Positions 50,123-59,827 of a stretch of DNA of 64,000 bases are shown here, piece by piece (the stretch's first letter is position 1; each line of letters starts with the position of its first letter). The stretch covers positions 186,001-250,000 of the forward strand of contig NZ_VJYB01000001.1 of assembly GCF_030400225.1 (NCBI RefSeq). The letters run 5' to 3'. The DNA is from Lactobacillus sp. UCMA15818 (GTDB lineage Bacteria; Bacillota; Bacilli; Lactobacillales; Lactobacillaceae). The notes under the pieces were generated by a model that was not told where the DNA came from, did not search any database, and was given only the letters and a program-made list of their open reading frames with translations. The translations under genes and the position numbers were made by a program.

Positions 50123-51423
50123 TATTCTCCCTTTGTAGAATTGATGTTTTGTATAACTTCACCAAAATTTGTTTGAATATCTGAAAGATTCACTGTAACT
50201 TCTTGACCACTGGACATTTCTTTCAGATTTGCCTTACCTGCTGCAAGTTCCTCTTCACCAACTGTAAGCGTGTATTTAGCAGCTAAGCGACTAGCTGCTT
50301 TAAATTGACCTTTGGGTTTTCGTTCTAAATAGTCACGCTCCGCACTAAAACCCGCTTTACGAATCGCATGCACAAGCTTCATTGTTCCGGAAAGAGTCTG
50401 CTCTCCAATACCAACCACATAAACATCCAAACCATTATCCGTCTTTAACTCTATTCCCTCAGCATCCAAAATCAGTAGTAGTCGCTCCACACCGAGTCCG
50501 AAACCAATTCCTGGTGTTTCTGGTCCGCCTAATTGTTCAACAAGACCGTTATAACGGCCACCAGCACAAACTGTAGTCCATTTACCACCAAAAGCCTTAG
50601 AATCACTCATAATCTCAAAAATTGTATGATTATAATAATCAAGTCCGCGAACCATATTCGAGTCAATCTCATATGGTATTTCAAGTGTATCTAGCAGCAA
50701 CTTGACCTTAGCAAAATGTTCTTGTGCGTCAGGAGTCAAATAATCAAGAATATCAGGTGCATCCGCAACAATTTTCTGATCATCTTGGTCTTTGCTGTCA
50801 AGAACACGTAATGGGTTTTTGTGGAGCCGTTCTTTTGAATCAGCACTTAGTTGCTCCTCAAATGGTTCAAGATACGCAACCAAAGCATTACGATAATTAG
50901 TCCGCGACTCGCTATCACCCAAAGTATTGATAGCAAGCTTCAACTTTTTTAAGCCAAAACTGCGTAAGAGTTCAACTGCCATTGACATCACTTCAACATC
51001 TAATGCTGGGTTGTCAACCCCAAACGCTTCAACTCCAATTTGATGAAACTCTCGTAACCTACCAGCCTGTGGTCGCTCATAACGAAACATCGGTCCCATG
51101 TAAAATGTCTTGCACGGTTTTTGAATCTCTGGTCCATATAATTTGTTTTCAACATATGCGCGTACTACTCCTGCAGTTCCTTCGGGGCGTAATGTAATAT
51201 GCCGTTCTCCCTTATCAAAGAAATCATACATCTCCTTTGTAACAATATCTGAAGTCTCACCTGAAGTACGAGAAAAGACCTCAAAACTTTCAAATATTGG
51301 TGTACGAATTTCATTATAACGATATTTATTAAATAGCTTGCGTGCTTTTTCTTCAACACTTTGCCATTTTTCAGATTCTCCAGGTACGATATCTGTCGTA
51401 CCCTTTGGACGTTGATATTTCAT
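50122..51423 (-). CDS. hisS: Histidyl-tRNA synthetase
   Basis: This is a class IIa synthetase of 433 residues. It starts [17 protein letters not shown]. Motif 1 and 2 regions are [16 protein letters not shown] and [26 protein letters not shown]. The histidine-specific loops are [13 protein letters not shown] and [29 protein letters not shown]. The C-terminal anticodon-binding domain completes it. It is the first gene of the T-box-controlled hisS-aspS operon. The start follows GGAGGAG. Confidence 0.97.
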   Translation of the reverse strand: MKYQRPKGTTDIVPGESEKWQSVEEKARKLFNKYRYNEIRTPIFESFEVFSRTSGETSDIVTKEMYDFFDKGERHITLRPEGTAGVVRAYVENKLYGPEIQKPCKTFYMGPMFRYERPQAGRLREFHQIGVEAFGVDNPALDVEVMSMAVELLRSFGLKKLKLAINTLGDSESRTNYRNALVAYLEPFEEQLSADSKERLHKNPLRVLDSKDQDDQKIVADAPDILDYLTPDAQEHFAKVKLLLDTLEIPYEIDSNMVRGLDYYNHTIFEIMSDSKAFGGKWTTVCAGGRYNGLVEQLGGPETPGIGFGLGVERLLLILDAEGIELKTDNGLDVYVVGIGEQTLSGTMKLVHAIRKAGFSAERDYLERKPKGQFKAASRLAAKYTLTVGEEELAAGKANLKEMSSGQEVTVNLSDIQTNFGEVIQNINSTKGE

Positions 51424-51457
51424 TATTTACTCCTCCTCAATTTTTCACAGTTTAACT

Positions 51458-51665
51458 AAAAAAAACCTTGCCGAAAAAATTCGACAAGGGTGCAAAACAG
51501 CACGGTACCACCTTAATTAGTTACTCATTTGGATAACGTTCCACAACGGTATGCATTGCACATACACCTCAAAAGTGTCTTTCACTGCTTATCTTAGTGG
51601 GGCTTTCACCAATTGCTCCACTCTCTGCTTAAGAATTCTCAGCTACTCCTCTTCCATCCGGCTCT
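51458..51665 (-). ncRNA. T-box riboswitch controlling hisS-aspS
   Basis: The T-box sequence AAGGTGGTACCGTG is at 51514-51501 on the minus strand. A terminator, CCTTGTCGAA against TTCGGCAAGG with a T-tract, follows at 51489-51458. Upstream are stem I features AGAGGAGTAG, AGAGAGTGG and GGTGAAAGCC. The specifier region reads GAAAGACACT (GACAC at 51579-51575): GAC (Asp) is followed by the usual A, while the overlapping CAC (His) is followed by T. Asp is therefore favoured, but both tRNAs are relevant to this operon. Confidence 0.93.
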
Positions 51666-51673
51666 AATATACA

Positions 51674-51702
51674 ATTATAAACATACTTTAATTTTACTAC
51701 AA
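51674..51702 (-). promoter_or_regulatory. Promoter of the hisS-aspS T-box transcript
   Basis: TTGTAG (51702-51697) and a perfect TATAAT (51679-51674) are 17 bases apart on the minus strand, just before the T-box leader. Confidence 0.65.
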
Positions 51703-51726
51703 AGTCAAGATTTGCATCCAAAATAG

Positions 51727-52584
51727 CTAATTTTCAAAGTATTTTGTCAAACCCGTCACAACATCTGAAGAAATTGTATTTTGATAAGATTTAGCTTTAA
51801 TCTGTGCAAAATCCCGCTCACTGTTGATATAACCCATTTCTAGCAGAATTGCTGGAAATTCATTGTCGCGAATGACCAAAAAATTGCCCACATCAATCCC
51901 ACGATTGTCTAAACTTAATGTATTAAATTCAGAATTCACGGTCTTAGCTAAGCGATAAGACCATTTTTTATGATAGTAGTACGTTGTGACACCTGAAGCA
52001 TCATTTGCAACTGGTGAAGAATCAAAATGAAAACTGATAAAAGCATCGGCATGTACTTTGTTTGAAAGTTTTGCTCTCGCTGACAATCCTACGTACTTAT
52101 CTGAATCTCTAGTCATATAGACCTTTGCACCTTTTGCACGCAGCTTTGCGACTACTTTGCGTGCAACCTTCAAAGTATAGGTTTTCTCCATCTTACCGGC
52201 CGTGGACAGCGCACCTGAATCAGCGCCACCATGTCCTGGATCAATTACAATTGTAGCATTTGAAAGATTGCTTATCTTATTACGATTTTTTTTTGCTAAA
52301 TTCCAATCGGCAATCCAACCAAATTGATTACTCACATCTTTAATATAAATCCAATGGTACTTCCTCCGAATTATTGTGACCCTCTGCTCTCTTTTTAAGG
52401 TGCTTTTCTTTGAGTATTCAGCCCCTGGTCCACTTCGTAAGGCAGTTTTTGTTGTCATAATAGTTACTTGTTGAAAGTATCCAAATGTTTTAGCAGCTAA
52501 TATCGTAGTAAGAATGATTACAATTACTAGTAAAATTAAATTGCTTTTGTTTCTATATGTAAAAGATTTATTTTGCTTTCTCAT
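51727..52584 (-). CDS. N-acetylmuramoyl-L-alanine amidase with SH3 domain, membrane anchored
   Basis: This is a 285-residue peptidoglycan hydrolase. An N-terminal hydrophobic helix (NLILLVIVIILTTILAAKTF) anchors or exports it. A bacterial SH3 domain follows (about residues 43-95, TALRSGPGAEYSKKSTL...WIADWNLAKK). The Amidase_3 catalytic domain then has zinc ligands in IVIDPGHGGADSGA, YMTRDSDKYVGLSARA, FISFHFDSS and the catalytic Glu in ILLEMGYINSERDF. I start at ATG 52584 after GGGGA. It follows the esterase gene by 77 bases. The pairing with rel and dtd upstream is common in lactobacilli. Confidence 0.93.
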   Translation of the reverse strand: MRKQNKSFTYRNKSNLILLVIVIILTTILAAKTFGYFQQVTIMTTKTALRSGPGAEYSKKSTLKREQRVTIIRRKYHWIYIKDVSNQFGWIADWNLAKKNRNKISNLSNATIVIDPGHGGADSGALSTAGKMEKTYTLKVARKVVAKLRAKGAKVYMTRDSDKYVGLSARAKLSNKVHADAFISFHFDSSPVANDASGVTTYYYHKKWSYRLAKTVNSEFNTLSLDNRGIDVGNFLVIRDNEFPAILLEMGYINSERDFAQIKAKSYQNTISSDVVTGLTKYFEN

Positions 52585-52661
52585 CAACAGTTCCCCATCG
52601 CTCAAAATTACTCTTCAATTCAATTCATAAAGTGTCCCATCAAAGTCCCATATAAAGTCTT

Positions 52662-53624
52662 TCAAACTTGACTTTCTTCTTGCCTTCTCCTAATCCAATC
52701 AACCGCAGTGTTCATCGCTAAACGACAGGTATTCGTCTTATCTAATACATTATGTACCATAAATTCATGAATCGTTCCTTGAAACCTAATCTGTGTTACA
52801 TCTCCTCCAGCATCACGCATTTTGCGGGCAAAGGACTCTGCTTCATCTCGGACAACATCAGCTTCAGCAGTGATTATCAATGTCTCTGGTAACCCTCCAA
52901 GTGTTGCAAAATCTGCCTGTAAGGGGGAAATACTACTGCTCTGGGTATCAGTGTCAAATGCTAAATATTGTTCCCATGACCATTTCATCTGTTCACGAGT
53001 CAAATCGTAGCCGCCAGCAAATTGATGATATGAATTTGTATCAAAGGCCGCATTCATTACTGGACAAAATAACAAAATCTTATAAATTTTCTTGCCTGTG
53101 GTCTGCTGAACATGATAAGCCAAACAAGTTGCCAGCGTTCCGCCAGAATCATCACCAGATAACATTATCCGTGACAAATCCAATGGAAATTCTTCTGCTA
53201 ATTCAGGAAGCCGTTTGTAGACTTCTTCTAGTTCAGCAAGTGCTTCAGGCGCTTTTGCTTCAGGTGCCAGCGAATATTCTGGAAAAACAACTGCAACATG
53301 TGCGCGACAAGCCAATTCTCGTACAAGCTTACTATGCGTTGCAATTCCACCAGAAATAAATTGCCCACCGTGAACATAAAAGAGTACTGGAACTTTTTCA
53401 TTTTCAATGTTAGGCGGTAAAATCACATGGACCTCAATATTGTCAGCCCCGCTGATTGCCAAAAATTTTTTTTCAGCCGCCACTTCATGCAAATAGACCT
53501 TTGTCCTCTGTTCCAGTTCAAACCGTTCACGAATTACTTTAACTCCAAAAGTAGTTGGTACAAAAACATTTTCTCTTTTTCGGCTGAACTCCTGAGCTTC
53601 TTTTTCCAATGAAATTAAGCGCAA
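52662..53624 (-). CDS. Alpha/beta hydrolase, hormone-sensitive-lipase type esterase
   Basis: This is a 320-residue alpha/beta hydrolase. The oxyanion motif is FYVHGGQFISGG, the nucleophile elbow is GDDSGG (Ser), the Asp is in TAEADVVRDEAESFA, and the His is in GTIHEFMV, so the triad is complete. HSL-type enzymes hydrolyse short acyl esters; the true substrate is unknown. I start at TTG 53624, 6 bases after GGGGGAG. The ATG nine codons earlier would overlap dtd by 14 bases and has no clear site. Confidence 0.88.
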   Translation of the reverse strand: MRLISLEKEAQEFSRKRENVFVPTTFGVKVIRERFELEQRTKVYLHEVAAEKKFLAISGADNIEVHVILPPNIENEKVPVLFYVHGGQFISGGIATHSKLVRELACRAHVAVVFPEYSLAPEAKAPEALAELEEVYKRLPELAEEFPLDLSRIMLSGDDSGGTLATCLAYHVQQTTGKKIYKILLFCPVMNAAFDTNSYHQFAGGYDLTREQMKWSWEQYLAFDTDTQSSSISPLQADFATLGGLPETLIITAEADVVRDEAESFARKMRDAGGDVTQIRFQGTIHEFMVHNVLDKTNTCRLAMNTAVDWIRRRQEESQV

Positions 53625-53637
53625 TAGACTCTCCCCC

Positions 53638-54087
53638 TTATTTGAGATCATTGGTATCGTAAATAATGGTTACTGGCCCATCATTCGTCAGAATCACTTG
53701 CATATCAGCACCAAAGACCCCTGCTCTAACAATGATTCCTTCTTGACCCAAAGCTGCATTAAACATTGTGTAATTTTTCTTTGCCTCTTCTGGATTTTGT
53801 GCCGCAGTAAAACTTGGTCGATTGCCCTTCTTCAAAGCCGCATATAATGTAAATTGTGAGATAGACAGAATCTGCCCTTGAACTTGTCCAATGCTAAGAT
53901 TCATTTTACCTTCGGCATCAGAAAAAACACGCAACTCGCTAATTTTATGAACTAAATATTTAATCTCAGCTAATCCATCACCTTCTGTGAAACCGACAAG
54001 CAATAAAAAGCCATTAGCTATTTCATTATATGTTTTATTATTAATTGTAACACTTGCTTGAGTAACTCTTTGGACTATAACTCTCAC
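53638..54087 (-). CDS. dtd: D-aminoacyl-tRNA deacylase
   Basis: Dtd hydrolyses D-aminoacyl-tRNAs. It has 149 residues with start MRVIVQRVTQASVTI, the active-site block SQFTLYAALKKGNRPSF (usually SQFTL.A..KGRRPSF) and the cross-subunit Gly-Pro motif in NDGPVTIIYDT. ATG 54087 lies 16 bases after rel. The rel-dtd pair is widespread in Firmicutes. Confidence 0.96.
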   Translation of the reverse strand: MRVIVQRVTQASVTINNKTYNEIANGFLLLVGFTEGDGLAEIKYLVHKISELRVFSDAEGKMNLSIGQVQGQILSISQFTLYAALKKGNRPSFTAAQNPEEAKKNYTMFNAALGQEGIIVRAGVFGADMQVILTNDGPVTIIYDTNDLK

Positions 54088-54102
54088 TTGTCAGCTTTCT
54101 CC

Positions 54103-56328
54103 TTAATGAATTGTTCTTTTAACTACATAGACATCCGGTACACGCTTAATATTATCAATAACTCGCTGCAAGTGAATTCCATCACGTATCCCAACCGTAA
54201 CGTCCATTGTTGCAAGTTTATTGTTGTCAACTCGCCCATTAACTGACTTCAATTGGCGAGTACTATTATTAAGAGCTTGTAAAATATCATTCAGCAAACC
54301 TGAGCGGTTATACCCTTGAATTTGTAGATCTGCATTATAAAATGTTTTAGCATCCGGCACGATATTCCAGGTTACCTCAATAAAGCGACTTCCAGCTTGT
54401 TTAGCATTCTTCACATTAGGGCAGTCTACACGATGTACAGAAACTCCACGCCCTTTTGTAATATAACCTACAATCTCATCTCCTGGGATTGGATTACAGC
54501 AATGACTCAATCTAACTAATAGGTTGTCAACCCCTGCGATTACAACATCTTCACCACTCTTAGCTTTTGGAGTACTTTGTCCATTTTCTTTTGTAAGTTC
54601 CTGGTGATCTTCTAACAGAGCCTTTTCTTCTTGTCGCTTTCGGCTTGATTCTTTTTCAGCTCTAATTTTCTCAGTGAGAATATTAATAACGCCAAGCGGT
54701 GCAACCTCACCAAACCCAATTGCTGCAAATAGGTCATCAGCACTTGAAAATTTACGTTTTTTCAAAACTTTTGCAATATTATCATTTATCAAAACAGCTT
54801 TCGGCTCGAAACCCATTTCAAGTAAATTCTCATCAATAATTTCTTTACCCTTATCAACATTTTCAACTCGATCTTGCTGTTTGAAGAAGCGTTTTATCTT
54901 ATTGCGTGCCTTATTTGTATGCACCAATTTCAACCAGTCTTGACTGGGTCCCGCAGAATTCGATGAAGTTAAAATATCAACAATATCACCATTTTTAACC
55001 TGATAATCAAGTGGCACCATCTTGCCATTGACTTTTGTACCAACAGTCTTATTCCCGATTTCAGTATGGATCGAATAGGCCATATCTAGTGGGCCGGCAC
55101 CTTTAGGTAATTCAAACACATCACCTTTAGGAGTAAATACATAAACACGGTCGCCAAATAAGTCACCTTTCACACTCTCGACAAATTCTGCAGCATCACT
55201 GCTGTCATCTTGCAACTCAATAATCTCTTTAAACCAATTAAGTTTTGTGCCAGTATCATTGCTAGCAATTGCTTCTGTCTTGCCTTCCTTATACGCCCAA
55301 TGAGCAGCAATTCCATATTCAGCAACTCGGTGCATCTCAGAAGTTCTAATTTGTACTTCAAAGGGCTGACCTTTCGGACCGATTACAGTTGTATGCAGAG
55401 ATTGGTACATATTTGCTTTTGGCATTGCAATATAATCTTTAAAACGCCCTGGCATAGGCTTCCATTGAGTATGAATTGCTCCTAAAACCGCGTAACAATC
55501 CTTGATAGAGTGCACAATGACTCTGACAGCCAAAAGATCATAAATCTGGCTAAACTGCTTATGCTGGTCTTTCATCTTACGATAAATTGAATAGATATGC
55601 TTGGGACGTCCATAAATTTCACAATCAACATTTAAGTCTGCAATTGATTTCTTAATATCAATAATTGCTTTATCAATATACTGAACTCTTTCTGTTCTCT
55701 TTGAGTTCATTAGGTGAACAATTCGATAATACTGCTGTGGATTAAGATAACGCAAAGAACCATCCTCTAATTCCCATTTGATGGTACTGATACCTAAGCG
55801 ATCTGCCAGAGGAGCGTAAATCTCAAGTGTTTCGTTAGCAATTCTGCGTTGCTTGTCAGGGCGTAAATGGGATAAGGTTCGCATATTATGCAAACGATCA
55901 GCAAGTTTCACAATGATTACTCTTAGGTCTTTGGACATTGCCAATAGTAACTTGCGATGATTCTCTGCTAGCTGCTGCTGATGTGATTTATATTCAATTT
56001 TACTAAGCTTAGTAACCCCATCAACAATTATTTCAACATCTTTGCCAAATAATTCAGCTAAATCCCCTAAGGTAACCGGTGTATCCTCGACGACATCATG
56101 TAAGAATCCAGCACAGATTGTTGCTGGATCCATCTTCAAGTCCACAAGTATTCCCGCAACTTGGATTGGATGGATGATGTATGGTTCGCCTGACTGGCGC
56201 CGTTGATCTTTGTGCACATAATTAGCAAAGTCATATGCCTTTTTTACTAATGCTACGTGCTTTTCATTCATGTACTGCTGGACACCTCTGATTACATCAT
56301 CTGCACTCCAGTTAGTTTCTTTTTCCAT
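54103..56328 (-). CDS. relA: Bifunctional (p)ppGpp synthase/hydrolase Rel
   Basis: This is a long RSH protein of 741 residues controlling the stringent response. The N-terminal HD hydrolase domain keeps its key residues (YIIHPIQVAGIL, GFLHDVVEDTPV). The synthetase domain has YDLLAVRVIVHSIKDCYAVLG and GRFKDYIAMPKANMYQSLHTTV. TGS, zinc-finger/CC (LSHCCNPIPGDEIVGYITKGRGVSVHR) and ACT domains complete it. Both activities therefore seem intact. I start at ATG 56328 after GGGAGTGG; the TTG five codons earlier overlaps the site. Confidence 0.97.
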   Translation of the reverse strand: MEKETNWSADDVIRGVQQYMNEKHVALVKKAYDFANYVHKDQRRQSGEPYIIHPIQVAGILVDLKMDPATICAGFLHDVVEDTPVTLGDLAELFGKDVEIIVDGVTKLSKIEYKSHQQQLAENHRKLLLAMSKDLRVIIVKLADRLHNMRTLSHLRPDKQRRIANETLEIYAPLADRLGISTIKWELEDGSLRYLNPQQYYRIVHLMNSKRTERVQYIDKAIIDIKKSIADLNVDCEIYGRPKHIYSIYRKMKDQHKQFSQIYDLLAVRVIVHSIKDCYAVLGAIHTQWKPMPGRFKDYIAMPKANMYQSLHTTVIGPKGQPFEVQIRTSEMHRVAEYGIAAHWAYKEGKTEAIASNDTGTKLNWFKEIIELQDDSSDAAEFVESVKGDLFGDRVYVFTPKGDVFELPKGAGPLDMAYSIHTEIGNKTVGTKVNGKMVPLDYQVKNGDIVDILTSSNSAGPSQDWLKLVHTNKARNKIKRFFKQQDRVENVDKGKEIIDENLLEMGFEPKAVLINDNIAKVLKKRKFSSADDLFAAIGFGEVAPLGVINILTEKIRAEKESSRKRQEEKALLEDHQELTKENGQSTPKAKSGEDVVIAGVDNLLVRLSHCCNPIPGDEIVGYITKGRGVSVHRVDCPNVKNAKQAGSRFIEVTWNIVPDAKTFYNADLQIQGYNRSGLLNDILQALNNSTRQLKSVNGRVDNNKLATMDVTVGIRDGIHLQRVIDNIKRVPDVYVVKRTIH

Positions 56329-56471
56329 AATGTCCACTCCCAAAATCAGCTGCTCTTATTCTTTTTCTTCTACTCACTCAGAAATCGGCATACAAAGAAA
56401 TGTGATAAAAGTTTTTGTTCCTTTCAAACACATTTTCCTCACAGGCTAAACCTGTTCTGATACTTTTTAAG

Positions 56472-56798
56472 CTAATCCTTAACTGCACCATATGTTAAAA
56501 AACCAATTAAGAGATAAATAAGCGCAATATAATATGCAAAACTCTCAAAAAACAATTTTACCCCAACGAGATATAAAAGCGGGAAAAAAAGTAAATAGAT
56601 AAGCGACTGTTTCTTAATTCCCACAACTAATCCAGATAAAATTGTAAATACTACATTAATTCCAAAAAAAGCAAAAGTATATTTTTGAACATCTGTTAAG
56701 TCCATAAAGCTAAAAATAATTGGAACGACAATCGCTACCGCAGCTGCAAATGCCAAATACCATAAAGTCGTTACTGAAAATATTTTTTTTAAAGTCAT
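56472..56798 (-). CDS. Small membrane protein of unknown function
   Basis: This is a 108-residue protein with three to four hydrophobic helices (about residues 9-31, 41-60, 66-83 and 87-105) and few charges. No motif is recognised. It lies 34 bases beyond rsmE and 143 before rel, likely as the last gene of the DUF3013-prmA-rsmE group. A small hairpin AACAGG/CCTGT beyond the stop lacks a T-tract. Coding is supported by the regular hydrophobic pattern and same-strand context. Confidence 0.7.
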   Translation of the reverse strand: MTLKKIFSVTTLWYLAFAAAVAIVVPIIFSFMDLTDVQKYTFAFFGINVVFTILSGLVVGIKKQSLIYLLFFPLLYLVGVKLFFESFAYYIALIYLLIGFLTYGAVKD

Positions 56799-56832
56799 TT
56801 TTAATCCTCACTTAATTATAATTGTCTATATT

Positions 56833-57591
56833 TTACCCTAATTCTAATGCGAATGAAAGTGCAGCGAGTAGATACAGTGGAGCTGTCTCAGCACGCATAA
56901 TTCTTGGCCCGAATCCTGCAAAAATAAAACTATTTTCATCCATATATTCAACTTCCAGAGGTGATATCCCACCCTCAGTTCCAAAAACAGCAAGCAGTTT
57001 AGGTTGAGTTGAAGCTGTAATTTTCTTTTTAATTGAAGCAGTTAATTTGAATAAGTTGCTTTTCTCACCCTTTTTTGCTGATTCTTCATAAGCAACTAAT
57101 CGGTAATCAAAGTGTGGTAATTCAATCGCAGTCAGACTTGGGCAATACTGAACACTTGGAATCTGAGTTCGATGTGCTTGTTGTGCAGCATTCAAAGCCA
57201 CTTTCGTTAAACGTTCGACTTTTTTTGCTACTTTTTTTGGATCCCATTTTGCAACAGAGAATTCTCCAGCAAAAAAAATAAATTTACTGGCACCCAGTTC
57301 AGTTCCTTTTTGCACTATCCACTCAGCTTTGTCATTTTTGGAAAGTGCACAGGCAATTGTTACAGAAACCGGAAGCTCAACATCAGTTTCAACCCAACTG
57401 ATCAATTCAGCATGAGCCTCTTCTTTTGTAATTTTTTTAATTCTCATCAAAGCCACTTTTTGAGTCTGCAAAACAAGTTCAAATTGGCTATCAATATGCA
57501 GCCTCATGACTCTAATTGCATGATGATAGATATCTGCCGGTAGAACTAAGTCATCAGCTATCTCGAACTTAGCAATGAAATATCGCTGCAT
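56833..57591 (-). CDS. rsmE: 16S rRNA (uracil1498-N3)-methyltransferase RsmE
   Basis: RsmE is a SPOUT-class methyltransferase modifying U1498 of 16S rRNA. It has 252 residues: an N-terminal PUA-like domain (HHAIRVMRLHIDSQFELV) and a C-terminal knotted domain with KNDKAEWIVQKGTELGASKFIFF, LNAAQQAHRTQIP, AVFGTEGGISPLEVEYM and FGPRIMRAETAPLYLLAAL, which are the SAM-binding loops. It starts 3 bases after prmA, the usual prmA-rsmE pair. Confidence 0.96.
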   Translation of the reverse strand: MQRYFIAKFEIADDLVLPADIYHHAIRVMRLHIDSQFELVLQTQKVALMRIKKITKEEAHAELISWVETDVELPVSVTIACALSKNDKAEWIVQKGTELGASKFIFFAGEFSVAKWDPKKVAKKVERLTKVALNAAQQAHRTQIPSVQYCPSLTAIELPHFDYRLVAYEESAKKGEKSNLFKLTASIKKKITASTQPKLLAVFGTEGGISPLEVEYMDENSFIFAGFGPRIMRAETAPLYLLAALSFALELG

Positions 57592-57594
57592 TTT

Positions 57595-58491
57595 TCAATC
57601 CTCCAAATCTTTTTGGGCAATAAGTGCAATCCATTTTCCATCGCTCAGTGTCTCAATAATCTTTAATCCAGCCGCTTGTACCTGTGCTGTCATCTCGTCT
57701 TCTTTCTCAGCAATAATTCCCGCCATGATGAGCTTGCCTTGTGATTTTAAATGTTCTGGTATTTGCGGCAATAATAGAGTCTGCACCGTAGGCAATATAT
57801 TGGCAAGTATGAGATCAGCTTGTCCGTTTGCTCCAGTTAATAAACTATTTAGTTCTAGCTTGACATTATCAACAGTCCCATTTAATTCTAAGTTCCGTCT
57901 TGCAGATACAATGGCAGCATCTTCCACGTCACAGGCGTAGACACTCTTAACACCCAGCAGGCTTGCTGCAATGCTCAATATTCCAGTTCCAGTTCCAACA
58001 TCAAAAACAACTTCAGATCCACGCACATGGGTTTCTAGTGCACGCAAAGCAAGTACTGTGGTCGGATGTGTTCCAGTCCCGAATGCTTGTTGCGGATCTA
58101 ACCTAATAACAATTTCTGAACTTTGTTGTTTTTGATACTCTTCCCAAAAAGGAACGATCGCTAGAAAGCGGGTAATTCTTTGTGCATGATAATACTTCTC
58201 CCACTCATCTTTCCAAGCCTGATCATCTATGACACAGCACTTGATGGTAACGTCTTTGGCATCAAACCCATACTCTTCGAGCTTAGTAATGCGTGTTCTA
58301 ATAAAATCAACCTGATCATTGATCTTTTGGCGTAACTCAAAGAAACCGCTGATAATGACAGAATCACTTCGACCCGCTAAAAAGTCATCCTCATTTTTCT
58401 CAATTCCCTGTGCTTTCAAGTCCAACAGAATATTCTCAAGTGGTGCTTGTAATTCATTATTGGCCTCAATCGTTAATTTATTCCAGCGCAA
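57595..58491 (-). CDS. prmA: Ribosomal protein L11 methyltransferase PrmA
   Basis: PrmA trimethylates ribosomal protein L11. It has 298 residues. An N-terminal substrate-recognition domain is followed by a Rossmann methyltransferase with PQQAFGTGTHPTTVLALRAL, VFDVGTGTGILSIAASLLG (motif I) and ADLILANILPTVQTLLL (motif IV, NILP). The start is TTG 58491 (MRWNKLTIEANNE), 7 bases after GGAGG; there is no suitable ATG. It is preceded by the DUF3013-like gene and followed by rsmE. Confidence 0.96.
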   Translation of the reverse strand: MRWNKLTIEANNELQAPLENILLDLKAQGIEKNEDDFLAGRSDSVIISGFFELRQKINDQVDFIRTRITKLEEYGFDAKDVTIKCCVIDDQAWKDEWEKYYHAQRITRFLAIVPFWEEYQKQQSSEIVIRLDPQQAFGTGTHPTTVLALRALETHVRGSEVVFDVGTGTGILSIAASLLGVKSVYACDVEDAAIVSARRNLELNGTVDNVKLELNSLLTGANGQADLILANILPTVQTLLLPQIPEHLKSQGKLIMAGIIAEKEDEMTAQVQAAGLKIIETLSDGKWIALIAQKDLED

Positions 58492-58525
58492 ATGAAATCC
58501 TCCAAACTGATTTTATCTCTTATAC

Positions 58526-59020
58526 TTAGTATGGCAGCGTACCAGACACATTTTTTTGCTTTTCTCTAACCAAGTTCTCAAAGGTTTCTTCTGACCATTT
58601 CAATTCAAAATTCAATAAAAAATCCAGCTGCTCACTATTACTCAAAAATTGCTGCAGATTTTTGCGACCAGATAGCAATATTACTTTTAGGTACTCCAAA
58701 AAAGCTACGCCTCGTGCTCTCTTCCAACCAAGTCTACCCTCATATGCTATACAAGCCAAGAAGTCATCATTCCAAGCAGGCTTAAACTTTTGACGTGTGC
58801 TGTCATATAAAAGAATAGAATCTACAAATTCTATTGGGTTTTCTTTGGAGCTGTCACCAGTCATGTCCAATAGGAAGTGCTGTCCCTTTTGTTCAATACT
58901 AAAAGTGATGTCAACCGTAAAAGTATGCTCATCTTTGTTCCAAATTAAGTCTAAACCCCCGTCGAATCCTAGATTAGCCAAGCCCGCAACCAAAAACTCA
59001 TTTAGACTTTGTTTCATCAC
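58526..59020 (-). CDS. DUF3013-like protein
   Basis: This is a 164-residue soluble protein with no signal or membrane segment. It seems to match the DUF3013 proteins that commonly sit directly before prmA in streptococci and lactobacilli; the family has no known function. Tryptophan-rich blocks (LDLIWNKDEHTFTVDITF, FKPAWNDDFLACIAYEGRLGWKRARG) stand out. The start is GTG 59020 with GAGG at 8 bases, or ATG 59017. It is 34 bases before prmA. Confidence 0.7.
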   Translation of the reverse strand: MMKQSLNEFLVAGLANLGFDGGLDLIWNKDEHTFTVDITFSIEQKGQHFLLDMTGDSSKENPIEFVDSILLYDSTRQKFKPAWNDDFLACIAYEGRLGWKRARGVAFLEYLKVILLSGRKNLQQFLSNSEQLDFLLNFELKWSEETFENLVREKQKNVSGTLPY

Positions 59021-59138
59021 TTCACCATCCTCATCAAATAGCTGAAAAGTTACTACTATATCAATAGTAATGTTTCATCTTGTTTGTGACAACATATTTA
59101 TTCAGATATTTCCTCATTTAACTTTATTTAAACTTTTT

Positions 59139-59738
59139 TTAACTTAATTGCTGATCTACCATGCTAGATAATAACTCATACCCAGTTTGTAATATCAGCT
59201 GGCTTTTCTCAGGATTACCTAATGCACTCTGTCCTGTACTTAAAACAAATTGCCATAATAACTCACTTTTCATCTTAAATGTATCAGTTTTAAATTCAAA
59301 AAATTCCAATAGACTATCCAGTAATTCTTTCCTTAATTGCTGATATTCAGCAACTTTGTAAGTATCCTGTATCTGTTCATCACAACTTTCAAAAAAAATA
59401 ATGGCGTTTAGATACCCCTTGTGCGTACCTGAAAAATTATCAAATGCCTTCCAAAATTCCGCAAAGTGTTGGCTTGAATTTAGTGGATGACTTTCTTGTT
59501 GCTGAATCTGTATCATTTCTAACAATTGTTTATACCCACGCAACATTATTTCAAAATATATCTGGTTCTTACTATCAAAGTAAGCATACAATGTTTTCTT
59601 ACTAAATTCTGCTTCCTTAGCAATTTCATCAATGGTAGTTGTTTCAAAACCATTTTTAAAAAATTTGTTTTCAGCCGCAACTAATAAATCTTGTTTTTTT
59701 AATTCACGAATTTCAAATCTCCGCTCAATTTGTCCCAA
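59139..59738 (-). CDS. TetR family transcriptional regulator
   Basis: This is a 199-residue regulator. The N-terminal TetR DNA-binding domain reads KKQDLLVAAENKFFKNGFETTTIDEIAKEAEFSKKTLYAYFDSKNQIYFE. The C-terminal ligand-binding part is helical and unassigned. I start at TTG 59738 (LGQIERRFEIRE), 8 bases after AGGTG; the ATG 21 codons earlier gives a hydrophobic, non-TetR extension. It is divergent from the nucleoside hydrolase gene, which is therefore a candidate target, as is its own promoter. The ligand is unknown. Confidence 0.85.
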   Translation of the reverse strand: MGQIERRFEIRELKKQDLLVAAENKFFKNGFETTTIDEIAKEAEFSKKTLYAYFDSKNQIYFEIMLRGYKQLLEMIQIQQQESHPLNSSQHFAEFWKAFDNFSGTHKGYLNAIIFFESCDEQIQDTYKVAEYQQLRKELLDSLLEFFEFKTDTFKMKSELLWQFVLSTGQSALGNPEKSQLILQTGYELLSSMVDQQLS

Positions 59739-59814
59739 AATAGTCACACCTATCTTTTTATTTTGCAAAAGGTAACTCTTAGTATACTTTATAATAATCA
59801 TAGTGTATCATATT

Positions 59815-59827
59815 AAACTCCGAGTTT
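59815..59827. promoter_or_regulatory. Candidate TetR operator between divergent genes
   Basis: AAACTC-C-GAGTTT is a perfect 13-base palindrome in the 192-base gap between the TetR gene and the nucleoside hydrolase gene. Another short palindrome, AGTATACT, is at 59781-59788. Position alone suggests an operator; binding is inference. Confidence 0.3.

Noticed and set aside
52880-53359. 159-codon plus-strand ORF
   Set aside because: Antisense to the esterase with an intact catalytic triad; no supporting signals.
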